Shown here in pieces: positions 34,459-46,726 of a stretch of DNA of 64,000 nt (positions are counted from its first letter, which is position 1; each line of letters opens with the position of its first letter). The notes under the pieces were generated by a model. It made no database searches and was not told the origin of the DNA. It was given only the letters and a program-made list of their open reading frames with translations. The DNA lies in contig CM033408.1 in the NCBI GenBank assembly GCA_019426215.1, positions 5,645,077 to 5,709,076 of the forward strand, given 5' to 3'. Position numbers and translations under genes: made by a program. Source of the DNA: Buddleja alternifolia (Eukaryota; Streptophyta; Magnoliopsida; Lamiales; Scrophulariaceae).

Positions 34459-35826
34459 TTGTTTGCAATTTGCTTTGTTTTACGTTTTGATGTATTGACT
34501 CACGAAGCAGCTAATGTTTTCGGTTGAAATTATGATTCTGTTTTCAGGTAACACGTAAGAATGTAATGCCTTCTTTGCAAGGTCAGGTGCAAAGCTCCGA
34601 AAATCTAGTAAGAATTTGTTTTATTGAGAAATTTGGTATGATGTATATGTATATAAATTGATGATTGAACCGTGGAGTAAGGGTAGTTGGTGAAAGAGAG
34701 GTAGTCGGAGGACTAGGAATGCACCACTTGGGTAGGTAGCCGGGGTCCGTGACGCCAGGCGTAAAATCGGTGGCAGACCCGAAGGCTCCATACCAAGAAG
34801 AAATAAAGAGGGACTGGGTGAGGAATCACCTTCGGGGTGGTTCTAGGACCTGTGCTAGGAAGACCGGGGTTTGGAGCGATAAGGAGGAAAGGGAAGCCAT
34901 AAGGTTGGAGAAGAAATAAGGAGGGAAGGTATGGAAAAATGTGGGAAATAAGGCAGGATACCTGCGGTAAGGGCTGGCCACCCTAGCCCGTTCAGGAAAT
35001 TTGTGTACGGAGGGGAGAGAAAGGTGTAATAAGGCAGATGGCAAATGCAAGTCTCCACGATTGCATAGGTGCGGTGCAAGTCTCCACGATTGTACGCGCT
35101 TAGTGACGGGTGTTCGATTCCATGTGCAAGTCTCCAAGATTGTATGAGAAGAAGTAAGGGTGTTTGATCCCGATGCAAGTCTCTACGATTGCATAGTGAC
35201 AATACAAGTCCACATGATTGTACGTGTCAAGAAGAAACTAAGAATTGACGAACGATTTGAAGTAGGGCCCCCAAACTAGAGCTACAGCTACAACTCGGTT
35301 CAGGTCTGGTGGTATTACCTGACGACTAACCAGTTTATTTGATCTTGAACGGAGTACTTGGAATTTCTCATGCATATCAAACGTTGTAGGTATGGAAAAT
35401 GAAAGTACCAAGGGAGGTATGGTTACATTGTTTATTTCATTATTACCAAGGATCTAATTCGAATATATGTATGAAAGACTAACTTGCTTCCTTGAAAGAA
35501 GTTAAATTTTTTTGCGTTACTCCATATTTTTGGCAAAGTATGCAAGTATGATTCAAAAGCCTAAGAGAAAACTATAGCACGGCACAGGTAATTCTTTGGT
35601 TTCCTAAGCAAGTTATATAGCGCACACAAAATAGATGTAAGTAGGCATCATATTAAAACCAAGCAGTTTTCCCGCCCTAACTAGGGGCCGGTCTGGCAGA
35701 ATAGGTAAAAAACATAAACAGAAATTGTTCAGGGGCTACATATGCCCAAAACCAAATTAATAAATAAAAATAAATTGTCTAAAAAAGGCCACATACGGCC
35801 ATCAAAAGTCAGAAATTATTTTTTCA
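34459..35826 (+). other. Tat spacer between pol and the antisense ORF
   Basis: No coding frame recognised. It holds the 35046-35224 repeat array and otherwise looks like untranslated retrotransposon DNA. Confidence 0.6.
35046..35224 (+). repeat. Dispersed 21-22 bp repeat TGCAAGTCTCCACGATTGYA
   Basis: Five copies start near 35046, 35075, 35125, 35174 and 35203. Sequences between them differ in length and content. Copies 3 to 5 carry one to a few substitutions. Confidence 0.85.
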
Positions 35827-38040
35827 CTCGGCGGGCTCGGCCCTAGCAACAGCGGCATCAGCCTCGGCAGCACCGGAGGAAGGATCAACAACATCTACAG
35901 GCTGGTCAGTAATAGCTTCGTTGGGCTGAACTGCAGCAGGTAGGACAACCAGACCCACTGAAAAAGTATCTCCTGGAGCGGCAACAGCAGCCTTTAGGGC
36001 AGCCTCCGGATCTAGAAATTCATCAGAGACACCCTCGGGAGGATAACCCCTGGCCCAGAACTAAGCAGCACAACCATCAAAGCCTTTGACAAAGAAATCT
36101 ATGGATTTGTCATCGACCAGGTCAGAAAATTCCTTGGAAGCAAAAAAGTCAGCTTTGATTTTGGCGAGGAGCTCTTGGCCTTCAGCCGAGGCAGGGAAGT
36201 TAGCTATCCGATTCTGGCTTTCCACATTCAGGACTTCCGCCAGCTCTGCCTGCCTTTGTGTTGCTTGTGCAGCTAAGGCTACCTTCAGATCCACATTTTC
36301 TCCCAACAGCTTCTGGTAGTTTGTATGAAGATTATTCAGGTCCTGGCGCAAATTTTTCTCCTTAAAAGACCAGGACTCCTGGGATTTCTTCTGCTGCTCC
36401 TGGACCCTAGAAAGCTTCTTCTACAGGTCGTCTACCTCAGTATTTTGGTACTGATCCATCAAAGCACGACCAGCTAGCATGTGGAACTGCCATAAAGAAA
36501 AATGAAATATTTATATAAAGAAGATCAATGAGACACGAATGCCCAGAAAATAACAAGACTTGCCTTGGGCATGAGAAGCAAGGAAGCCCAAGAAGCCTCG
36601 TGTGGGGTCAAATTCTCCAGGTAGTGACGATCAAGCGAGTTTGGTAGCCTCTGGATAAAGTCCAGCATCACTGCAATATCGTTACTCCTCAAAGCAGAAG
36701 TGGGAGTAGGATCTTGGGCCTTGGATCGAGTCCAGGAGGCTGGAGGATCTGCAGTCTTGAGCTGCAGGTCAGGCATGAGCTCCTTGATGGCAATACCTGA
36801 ATTGCCATGCTTAGCTGGGCGATTGTCCAAGGGAGTCGCCGAAGCTGCAGACCTCTTACCTGAGGCTATCGCCGATGCCAAGGCCGGATCACAAAGTGGG
36901 AGAGATTGCTCTCCTTGTCCCACGGTAGGAGAAGACATAGCTGCCAAGGGGGTAGCTGGAGATTGTACCACCTGGGGGAGGTGGTGGCAGAGGAGGCTCC
37001 GAAGCTGGAGGGGGCTTTTTCCTGCGTTTGAAAGCATCCTTGGCACGATAAGCGTCCATTAGCTCTTCTGCAAAACAAACAAAAAAACAAGCAACATTTA
37101 GATACGAGAAATATCAACCTGAAAACTACAGAACAAGCATGTATAAAATGTCACACAAAGCACTACCTAAGGTCTCGCCCTGCAGATCCGCCCCAACAGG
37201 GCTGAAGCCAATATTGTGTAACAAACGGTCGTCTACAAGCTGACCCACATCACGCGGGGTAAAATTCAGATAGTGCACAAGTTGCTAATGGTATGAAGAT
37301 AAACTTCGGGGAGGATAAGGATGGGACCCATCTACCTTCTCCAGGAATTCAAGGCGGAAATCCCATAGCTCACCCGGAGGTGGGGCGATGAAAAAGTAAT
37401 TATATTTCCACTTCTTCTCAGTAGAGTGGGTAGCTAAGAAGGTAGCCTGACCTCGGGAGGTAACGTAAAAAACTCGACTATCTGAGGAGATAGAGCGGGG
37501 CAAAAACAAAAAGTAGAACAGTTCAGCCGTGGCTGGGTGGCCATAATGATGGAGAAGCATGGCAAAACCTATCATCATACGAATGGCATTGGGGGCAAAT
37601 TGGTTTAGAGGGATGCGGTACCTATTGGCTATCTCAATCAAGAGGCGAGGAATGGGGAAACGCAAACCTGCCCGGAGATGGGCGACATAAAAATAGGTAT
37701 AGCTTAAGGGAGGGCGATGCGGCCTATCCTACGCAGTTGGGACTACAATCTGTTATCTCTCAAATATACCATACACATGACGTATTTTTCGTTCTTGTTG
37801 AAGAGTGAAATGCGATTGGAGAGCTCCTACAACATCTAGGGCTCTGACTCGACTACATCCTGGGTTTTCACCTTGGGAAGGGGAGGAGATGAGGGTAGTA
37901 TTACGCCCATCAGACTCAGTATCGGAGGACTCAACATCAATGACCTTGTCACCTTCGGTGACACTGTACAAATTGCGCACAAACGATGAAGTCTTCTCCT
38001 CAGAATTGGAGGCAGTCTCCAGCAAATCATGAGGCTCACC
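35827..38040 (-). pseudogene. Antisense ORF of the Tat element (PF04195-like)
   Basis: Read on the minus strand, opposite to gag-pol. The upstream piece (37753-38025) is acidic. The next (37285-37665) carries the 'putative gypsy type transposon' core, with LIEIANRYRIPLNQFAPNAI and FFIAPPPGELWDF. A probable intron follows near 37050-37170. Then comes a proline-rich and low-complexity part (36525-37046) and a coiled-coil tail (36061-36351, LLGENVDLKVALAAQATQ). Many Tat elements carry such an antisense ORF of unknown function. Stops near 37273, 37735 and in the tail show decay. Confidence 0.75.
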
Positions 38041-38760
38041 TCAATTTTGAGAATCAGAGCCGAGACTGTTCAACATATTTTGGCACACAAAGAAAGAAAA
38101 CAAAGGCAACAACAACACAACAGGATCTCGGGAATTCTTCTCACAACAAACGCAACACATAAAACAAATAAAACAACCAACAAAAAAAAGAAAAAGAAGG
38201 AGAGAAACTTGCAATACCTAAGGAAGTGGGCAATGAACGTGGGTAATCGCCGCTGGAAGAGGAGGAAAAGGGTTTTTTCTGATTTTAATGCCGAGAAAAA
38301 TACTGAAAAAAGGAAACAAAATCGACGGTTTTCTGCAAGTTACCTTATTCAAAACTAAAAATTCAAAAATAAAATTAACTTGCAGGGAAAGAGGCATGCT
38401 TCATCCCCGGCGGTACACGTGGCAGTCATCAAACACAGACCTAAGAGCAGTTATGGCGGCACCGTCTAGCGAGGTCATGATGATGGCGCAACTTTCTCGA
38501 GTTCCAAGGCAATAACTGTAGAGGCGTGGAGAAGTCCAATCGGCTAGTCAAACTCACGAATAGGGTTTTCTCCAATCCTGCACAGAAAGGCATCCCCGAG
38601 CTCCGCTGGTCAGGTTGCCATACCTGGATCGATTGAAGATTCATTCTGCATTTCTCGCTTCAGCTTATTTTCCACCTGCATACCTAGAGTTTTGTCAGCT
38701 CGGCCCATATCAATTATTTCTTTTCAACTCTTACAGCTTGACTACGTCAAACTTTAGAGT
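38041..38760 (+). other. Tat 3' untranslated region
   Basis: Sequence between the antisense ORF start and the 3' LTR. The short frames here match nothing I know. The antisense ORF promoter would be expected in this stretch. Confidence 0.5.
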
Positions 38761-38772
38761 TGGGGGGACTAT
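38759..38772 (+). promoter_or_regulatory. Polypurine tract of the Tat element
   Basis: GTTGGGGGGACTAT lies directly before the 3' LTR start at 38773. Confidence 0.7.
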
Positions 38773-39330
38773 TGATGTGGGTAGAAATCCGTCTTTGGGC
38801 CAAGTTGGGTTGTCTAATATCATATGGGCCCAAGCCCAATAGTTTCATGGACTTGGATCCTTCTAGAAGACCTCAATTTCGAACAGGCTTAACTGGAGGC
38901 CCAGACGACCCGACCTGCACAGGTTGGGAAACACTGATTATGGACAGCTGGGAGGCAAGATCCAATCAGTCCTCAACCTTACCATATATAGACCTGCGGA
39001 GATCCGGCCTATCTTTCCCAATTATATCCGAATTGATTGTAGCCTCATATGGATAGATTATGACTTATTCTTATTGCCAAATGTATATTTAGCATAGTTG
39101 ACCTACCCCATTTAACCCCTCATCAAATTTTGTATATATAACAACTCCAACATCAATAAAAGGATCTGAACTCTTTACCCCCGTGGACGTAGGTCTAACT
39201 TTTGGACCGAACCACGTAAATCTTTTGTTATTTACGTTATTGCTTTATATTACATATTAATCTCGCCATAACACTCATATTCTCCCATATATTAATATAA
39301 ATATTATTGATGTGAAACCCACACACATCA
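38773..39330 (+). repeat. 3' LTR of the Tat element
   Basis: 558 bp, TGATGTGGGT ... ACACATCA, followed by CCTAC. It differs from the 5' LTR by substitutions spread over its length. Confidence 0.93.
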
Positions 39331-39335
39331 CCTAC

Positions 39336-41270
39336 AAAAATTCTCGATTTAAAAAATCAAGAATATGATTTTGAGTGCCTTTTATATATTCAATGTCAAA
39401 ATCAAATATAGATAAAATAACTTGCCATCTTGCAAAAATTTGTTTTGCAACTAGATTTTTTACATTTTTGGTAAGAACATCTTTTGCAACTCTACAATCT
39501 ATTTTTAGTAAAAAAAATTAATTTAATAAATCATCTTGAAATTTAGAAATACATAAAACAATGGCAAAATTTCTTTTTTGATGGTAGGATAATTTTGTTG
39601 TGCTGTGGTTTTCCATAAACGAGAATAATAACGAATAATAACATATTTGCCATTAATATATTGGCTAAGGATACCACCATAACCATTTTCGAAGGCATCT
39701 GTTTGAACTATTTTCGATACATTTGGGTGACAAATGCTCAGTCAAGGGATTTCTTTAATTTCTATCTTGAGTTTTCTGACAATATTAGTGTATTCTTGAG
39801 TCCATGGAGGTGGAGGAGACTTTAATCTAGCAAATAAAGGTTTGCAAATTTGTCTAAGTTTGGGATAAAAATCAAATACATAATTTAAATATCTTAAAAA
39901 TCTTTCTAATTGATTTTTATCAAGAATTTGATCTGAAAATTTATCTCCAAAACTTAGTGATCTTTGTATGGGAACAATAGTTCCTTGATGGATTTGATGT
40001 CCTAAAAATCAGATATTAGTTTGAAAAAGTTTTATTTTGGATGTTGAAACAACGAGTCCATTTTTCTTAATTAGATTCAGGAATATTTGTAAATGTTTCC
40101 AATGTTTATCTATCGATTCACTGAAAGCTAAAACATCATCAATATATAAAATTGTAAATGAATATGGTGTAAAAATATCATTCATAATTTTTTGAAATTT
40201 AGACGGGGCATATTTCAATCCAAATGGCATAACATTACATTCGAGCTGTCCAAATGGTACTGTAAAAGCAGTCTTATATTTATCTTGTTCATCTATTTGA
40301 ATTTGCCAAAATCCCGACTTCATATCGAATTTTGAAAATATTTTCGAATTATAAAGCCTCTTAACAAGATCAGATTTATTAGGAATTGGGTATCTAATCC
40401 ATTTAAGGGCTTTGTTAAGAGCTTTATAATTAATAACAAGTTTTGGCGTTCCTCTTTCTAGTTCATCATTTTTCTGAACATAGAATGCAGAACAAGACCA
40501 AGGGGATTTTGATGGCCTAATAATTTTCCTATCAAAAAAATCTTGGATCTCTTTTTTGTAGTATCCTAAAAGCTGTTGGTTCATTTGAATTGGTCTAGTT
40601 TTGCCAGGAATGTCTCTTTCATGAAAATCAGTTTCATAGGGAAGAGTAACAACATGTTTCTTTCTTTCCCAAAAAGCATTTGGAAGATCATCACAAATTT
40701 GTTTTTCTAATTTTTTTTGAAAATTCTGAATTCTCTGTTGGATAAAGATGCATATATTTGTTTTTCTATTTTTTGATGAGAAATTTCTTCGTTTAAAAAG
40801 AAAATTTGCCTTTTTTTTAATAGATTCCTCAAAAATGGGAGAATCTTTTACTATTTTGATGTCAAGTTGAGTTACAGGAAATTGAAATTCGAATGACACT
40901 TCTTTTCCCAAAACCATGGATTTTATGCCTTCTGAATCAACGTGGACAGGATAAAACATGTGTAAAAATGGATTCCCTAGAATGATAGGTGTATTTTGAT
41001 CTTTGACAAGAACAAAACTTGTTTTAAAACAAATTCCTTTATTACGGATATGAGCTTTTGATAGTTTAAAATTAATCTTTAGACTAGAAAAATTTGCAGC
41101 GGGAAGTTTTTCTTTTGCTTTTTCAAAGTATTTAGTAGGGATTAGCCCTTCTTGAATGCAATTCATATCTGCACCAGAATCTATAAGTGCAATTTCTTGA
41201 AGTTTAAAATCTTCAATAACTAAATTAATTTTTACATACAATTTTTCTAGCAGGTCACCTGATGGCAGGC
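39336..41270 (-). pseudogene. Endogenous caulimovirid protease, reverse transcriptase and RNase H
   Basis: An old integrated copy of a plant pararetrovirus (Caulimoviridae), read on the minus strand. The open frame 40009-41286 has, in order, a retropepsin site (ALIDSGADMN, near residue 35), a spacer, and reverse transcriptase with SKFDMKSGFWQIQI and the active site YIDDV (near residue 391). The segment continues below 40009 into RNase H, where stops break it (for example near 39745). The first six codons of the open frame come from unrelated flanking DNA: similarity starts near 41262. Movement and capsid regions are absent, so the copy is truncated upstream and split downstream by the Tat insertion. 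Genus is not certain; a florendovirus-like origin is an inference. Confidence 0.85.
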
Positions 41271-42239
41271 GCACGGCCTGGCCCATGGGGGCCTGGGTTT
41301 CGACCCGGGTCGGGTGGGTCAGGTTATGTGTTAAAAATGGGTCTAATTTTTTGATAAACGGGTTTTGAGCTATTTTAATTATCTGGGTGGGTCAAAAGGA
41401 CGATGACCCGATTTTAATTAAATAAACTCAAATTAGTTTAATTAAAAGATTAGACATTCAATAAATTAGTTTTGGGCTAAACTCATTAAATTTAAATGGG
41501 CCAATGGGTTGGTGATTTAAGTTTGATGAAATCGAGCCCAATTAGTTTTTATTGAATATTAAGTATTTGAATAAAAGATTAATTAATTATTCTTTGAGGA
41601 TTTTAACTAATTTATTTTATTTAAATAATAAATTCTCACTAGAAGGTTTTTTATTATAAATATGAATAAAATTTGGAATTTTATGAGAAAATTAATTAGT
41701 TGGACTAATTAAATGTAATTTTAATCACCAACATAATTGCTTTATTTATTGCGAACATGTATTATATGATGGTGACATTATTCATGGGCTTAGGTTTCCT
41801 TTTTTAGATGTATTTCTTTTTATGGATTGTAAGGGCCGGATTTGAGCCAATTATTTTATTCTTAGAATTATGTTTAGGATATTATAATTCTTATGTAATA
41901 GATAGAATTAGAATAGGCCTAGAAGAATGAGTCGATCCAAAAAGGAAAGGAGCTTGGAGCCCAAGAAGAATAGTTTAGTTTTTTCTTTTCGTTTGATGGC
42001 CCATTGGCTTGGGCCCTCCAGAAAAATCCCATGAATATATGTGATGTTTTAATGGCTTTTGATGCATGTTTCATTCGATGTATGTTGTATGTATTATCCT
42101 ATCATGCGCTATAAAAAATTGATAATGTGCAAAGTGAGATATAAATAAATGTTTAGAACATAAATTCTCCCAAATAAAAAATAATACTAAGTTAGAAAGG
42201 GGCTCTAGGGTTCTATTCCTACACTAAGCTTAATGAGAT
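41271..42239. other. Unassigned AT-rich block between virus and copia element
   Basis: Begins with a GGGTCGGGTGGGTC-rich patch, then AT-rich sequence. I found no match to the copia 3' LTR, so it is not an obvious 5' LTR. No coding frame. Confidence 0.5.
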
Positions 42240-42788
42240 TAAGAATTGAATCTAATATATGTCATCTTCCCAGTAAGTGGGGGTCATGTATTAAGACTCA
42301 ATTCTGAGATTTCATAAAGTGCATTAGATGCCTTAATCGAGACATATTTCACCCCAAATATTGTTAAAGGGTTGCAAGGTGAAATTCAAATGTTAGATGA
42401 AAAGGTGTTAGTGGGAATGAACTTAGATCGTCCACAAACCTATATATCGTTAAATGGTTGCAGTTTTGATGGATTATGGGAAAACAAGATTGGACCGCCA
42501 TTAGATAAATTGATGTTAGACATCCCTTTAATCAAATAGTGGACCAAATATCGTTAAAGGGTTGCCATCCACTATAATGATTAAAGAAATCAATATCCAC
42601 TATGAAGTAATGAACAATGATCACTTCCGATTTTCACGGTGGGAGTGTGAATCTCGAAAAATGTAGTGGGAGCCAAGTCATAATTCGAAGGTCTTGATTT
42701 TACTTGGTTATAGTTTAAGTTACAATCGTCTAATCAAGTCTGGTTTATTTTCTGTAGTTATTTATTGATTTATCTCTCTCAAACAAAA
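42240..42788 (+). other. Probable copia leader with a thrice-repeated motif
   Basis: The sequence before copia gag. The motif AATATYGTTAAAGGGTTGC occurs near 42357, 42442 (one mismatch more) and 42546. The expected initiator-tRNA primer site (TGGTATCAGAGC) was not seen. Confidence 0.45.
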
Positions 42789-43620
42789 ATGACTATCAAT
42801 CCACTTTCCATTTTACTCGAAAAGAACATCCTTACTAGACGCAACTACGTGGACTGGCTAAAGAACTTTAGAGTTGTTCTCAACATAGAGTCTTTGGGAT
42901 ATGTGTTGGACACAGATATCCTTGCTCCACCTGCCAGAACACGTGTCAATGAGGAAGAAGTCCAGGCTCATGAAAATTGGTAAGGGACGACGTCCAAGTG
43001 CATGGGTACATGCTGGGCTCAATGATAAACGAGCTTCAAAGGTCCCACGAGAAGATCACCACTGCGAGGGCTATCTTGGCACACCTGGTCGAGCTCTATG
43101 GTGAGCACAGTCGCACTTCTAGTTATGAAATATCTAAAGAGCTCTTCGGAGCCAAAAAATGAGAGGGTGAAAAGGTTGGGGATCATGTCCTCCAGATGAT
43201 TGCGAGGATCGAGAGATTAGAGGCTCTCGATTTTACAATGAACCCACAACTTCAAACGGATCTCATTTTGCAGTCTCTTCCTGATTCTTTTTTCCAATTT
43301 GTCATGAACTTAATTGTAAATGAATGCAACTTAGCTGGGCTTCTGAACAAATTAAGTACTGCACAATCTCAATTGAAGTCCAAGGGAAATAAAACTGCAT
43401 TGGTTATCTCTTCTGAGCCTTAAAAGGCTAAGAATAAGAGGAAGAAAACCAATAAGCAGTTTGGTGAGCTTGGGGCTCAGGGTAGTGTTGATAAGGGCAA
43501 AGGGAAAGCTCCTGTGATTCGCAAGCGTAAGGGGCCAAAGAAGACGGATAGATGCCTACACTGACGTGAGCTGGGCCACTGGAGAAGGAACTATCCAAAC
43601 ATGGGCCATGGCGCACAAGG
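42789..43620 (+). pseudogene. gag: Ty1/copia gag
   Basis: Starts MTINPLSILLEKNILTRRNY and continues with NYVDWLKNFRVVLNIESLGY, the usual copia gag opening. Frame changes at about 42980 and 43160 move it between three frames; 43196-43423 is the central gag part (LQSLPDSFFQFVMN). The zinc knuckle at 43553-43597 is doubly broken: its second cysteine codon is the stop TGA (43562-43564) and its last cysteine is tyrosine. Confidence 0.85.
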
Positions 43621-43728
43621 TATGGAACTTTATGTCCATGAAACTTATTGTTCTATGACCATTTTCTCCACATCTTGATTCTTGATTTTGGAGATAGTGC
43701 TCACATTTGTTCTACGAATTAGGATCCG

Positions 43729-44800
43729 GTGCAAGGAAGAAAGCTGGACAGTGATGAGATGAAAATAAGAGTAGGTAGCGGGCAAAGCGTCGCGGCTACT
43801 GGAATTGGATCTACCTCATTACTTTTAAATTCTGGACATTTACTATTTTTGGATAATGTTTTGGTTTTGCTCGATGGGCTTAAAAACATTATTTCGATTC
43901 CCGTTTTAGTTAAGCATGGTTATACTTTTCGTTTTACTGATGAACATTGCAATATTTATTATGGTAATAAATTAGTAGGTTTTGCTTCTTTAGTGAATGG
44001 TTCGTACTACCTTAATGTCCAGAATGAGTGTGTTGTAATTACTATACAAAGAAAACGCGGTAGGCAAGGAGTTAACCAAAGATTAATTTGGCATCTTAGA
44101 CTAGGCCATGCCGGCGAGCACAAAATTCACAAAATGGAGAAAGATGGACTAATAGGTCCATTGAGATATGATCCCTATCCTACTTGTGAATCTTGTCTCA
44201 AAGGGAAAATGACTAGATCCCCCTTTACAAGGACCTTTGAAAGAGCCTCACAAATCTTAGGTTTAATGTATACTGATGGTTGAGGACCATTTGGAGAAAT
44301 GGCTCCTGGAGATTTTCTTTACTTCATCATATTCGCAGATGACCATTCAAGATATGGTCTAGTGTACTTGATGAAGCATAAGTTTGAATCCATTGAAAGA
44401 TTCAAACAATTCAAGGCTTTAGTGAAAAATCAAACCAGGCAACATATAAAGGCTCTTCCATCTGACTGAAAGAATATATGAGTGTGGAGTTTGATGAATA
44501 GCTTAGAGAGAATGGTATAATATTACAGCGCACACCTTCAGCCACACCACAGTTGAATGGAGTAGCCGAGCTAAGGAATCGAACTTTGTTGGACATGGTT
44601 CGCTCCATGCTCAGCTACACTAACTTACCCATTTCACTGTGGGGTCACGCGTTCCTTACAACTATACATGTCTTAAATAGATGTCCGCCTAAGTCCGTTC
44701 CTAAGATGCCATATGAAATATGAAGAAATAGGAAACCAAGTCTTAATCACATCAAGATTTGGGGATGTCCTGTTTATGTCAACAAAACTAAAGTAGAGAA
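43729..44800 (+). pseudogene. int: Ty1/copia protease C-terminus and integrase
   Basis: The open frame 43729-44283 holds the tail of the protease region and the integrase zinc domain (IWHLRLGHAGEHKIHKM ... CESCLKGKM). The catalytic core follows in the region 44284-44800 with stops near 44281 and 44467: FADDHSRYG marks the first aspartate and NGVAELRNRT the glutamate box. This protein would insert the DNA copy; the frame is broken. Confidence 0.85.
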
Positions 44801-44801
44801 G

Positions 44802-46710
44802 TTGGAGGCTAGATCCTTAAAAGGGCGTTTCGTTAGTTATCCTGAGGATTCCATGGGATACCTCATTTACCTACATGATGATCAAAGGATCATTGTAGCT
44901 TTTCAAGCCTACTTTCTTGAAGATGAGTTCATTCAAGAAGGTGGAGGGGGTAGAAAGATTGTTCTTGAAGAACAAAATGAAACTCCATTAGATACATCTA
45001 CACATGAAGTAAGAACTGAACCTTCTATAACACAACCAAAACCACAATCGCGAAGATCAAATAGGATACCTCAACCGCCTGAGAGGTATGGATATCTACT
45101 GCAGACGAAGCTGAGCCTCCATTCTGTATTAGAGGAGGGTCATGGAGATGATCCCTCCACATATGATCAAGCGATAGTGGATGTGGATGCTGCAAGATGG
45201 CGTGAAACTATGCAAACAGAAATACACTCGATGTATTCAAACCAAGTCTGGACATTTGTATATTCGCCTGATGGTATTGTACCAATTGGGAGTAAATGGA
45301 TTTACAAGAGAAAGATTGGTGTTGATGGCAAGGTTGACACCTATAAAGCCAGGCTAGTAGCAAAAGGGTATAGTAAAAAGGAAGGAATTGACTACTAAGT
45401 AACCTTTTCTCCAGTAGCTATGATCAAGTCTGTAAGAATTCTACTTGCAATAGCAGCCACCTTAACTATGAGATATGGCAAATGGATGTCAAAACTGCTT
45501 TTCTGAAAGGATTCCTAGAAGAGGATATCTATATGGAACAGACCAAAGGTTTTGTATCCGAGGATGGTATCCATATGGTGTGCTAGCTTAAAAAATCCAT
45601 TTATGGGCTCAAGCAAGCATCTCGTAGCTGGAATCTACGACTTGATGAGGCATTCAAAGGATTTGACTTCATCAAAAATGAAGATGAGGCATGTGTTTAT
45701 AAGAAGGTTAGTGGGAGCAAGATATCAGTCCTTGTCTTATATGTAGATGACATATTGCTTATAGGAAATGATATAGGAATGCTCATCACTGTTAAGAAGT
45801 GGCTTTTGAGTACTTTCTCCATAAAGAACTTGGGAGAAGCTACTTACATTCTAAGGATTCGAATCTATAGAGATTGAACAAATAGAATGATAGGGCTCTC
45901 TCAATCCCTTTACTTAGAAAAGGTCCTAAAGAGATTTAGGATGGAGGATTCCAAGAAAGGGTTCCTGCCAATGAGGCACGGGGTGCATCTCTAAAAAACT
46001 ATGTGTCCTCAAAGTGATGAAGATAGAAAAGAGATGAGCACTATACCTTATGCATCTGCAGTGGGTAGCCTGATGTACACGATGCTGTGTACTAGACCTG
46101 ACATTGCTTATGCAGTAAGTGTTGTTAGTCAATTTCAAGAACACTGGATAGCTGTGAAAAATGTCCTAAAGTATCTGAAGAGAACTCAGGATATGATTCT
46201 CATTTATGGGAGTGGTGACTTAAGAGTGGATGGTTACACCGACTCAGATTTCCAATCAGATGTCGATGATCAGAAATCCACCTCGGGGTTCATATTCACC
46301 CTCAACAGTGGGGCAGTGACTTGGAAAAGTTCCAAGCAAAGCACAATCGCGGATTCTACCACAGAGGCTGAATACGTAGCTACCTCTGAGGCAACTAAAG
46401 ATTCTATTTGGCTAAGGAAGTTTCCTGGAGAACTTCAAGTGGTTCCAAGTATGGAGCTCTCGTTGCCACTTTATTGTGACAACACTGGAGCAATAGCACA
46501 GGCAAAGGAACCGAGGTCTCACAACAAGTTCAAACACAAAGAGAGAAGATATCACATCATAAGAGAGATCGTTGCCAGAGGGGAAATATTTGTTCAGAAA
46601 ATAGCCTCAGCAGATAATGTCGCTGACCTATTGACCAAGCCATTAGCACAGACGGTGCTAGAAAGACATCTGGAAAAGATGGGTATAAAATACCATAGCA
46701 AATGGCATTG
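44802..46710 (+). pseudogene. pol: Ty1/copia reverse transcriptase and RNase H
   Basis: 44802-45398 has the RT lead-in (ARWRETMQTEIHSMYSNQVW, GSKWIYKRKIGVDGKVD). A stop follows at 45396, then a frame change near 45470. The active-site box LYVDDILL is at 45737-45754. RNase H is intact as an open frame in 46001-46711, with YTDSDFQSDVDDQKSTSGF and the terminal DNVADLLTKPLAQ. The domain order integrase, RT, RNase H identifies Ty1/copia. Confidence 0.92.
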
Positions 46711-46726
46711 AGTGCAAGTGGGAGAT

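Larger units (their letters stand above)
23028..39330 (+). mobile_element. Ty3/gypsy Tat-lineage LTR retrotransposon (contains a nested element)
   Basis: Bounded by 558-bp LTRs and a perfect 5-bp target duplication CCTAC (23023-23027 and 39331-39335). Order on the plus strand: 5' LTR, primer-site region, gag (split), protease, reverse transcriptase, RNase H, a second RNase H of the archaeal type, integrase, then an antisense ORF and the 3' LTR. The second RNase H and the antisense ORF are hallmarks of the Tat group. Without the nested insertion the element is about 11.1 kb. Stops, frameshifts and lost catalytic residues show it is dead. By eye the LTRs differ at roughly 35 of 558 positions. 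Confidence 0.93.
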
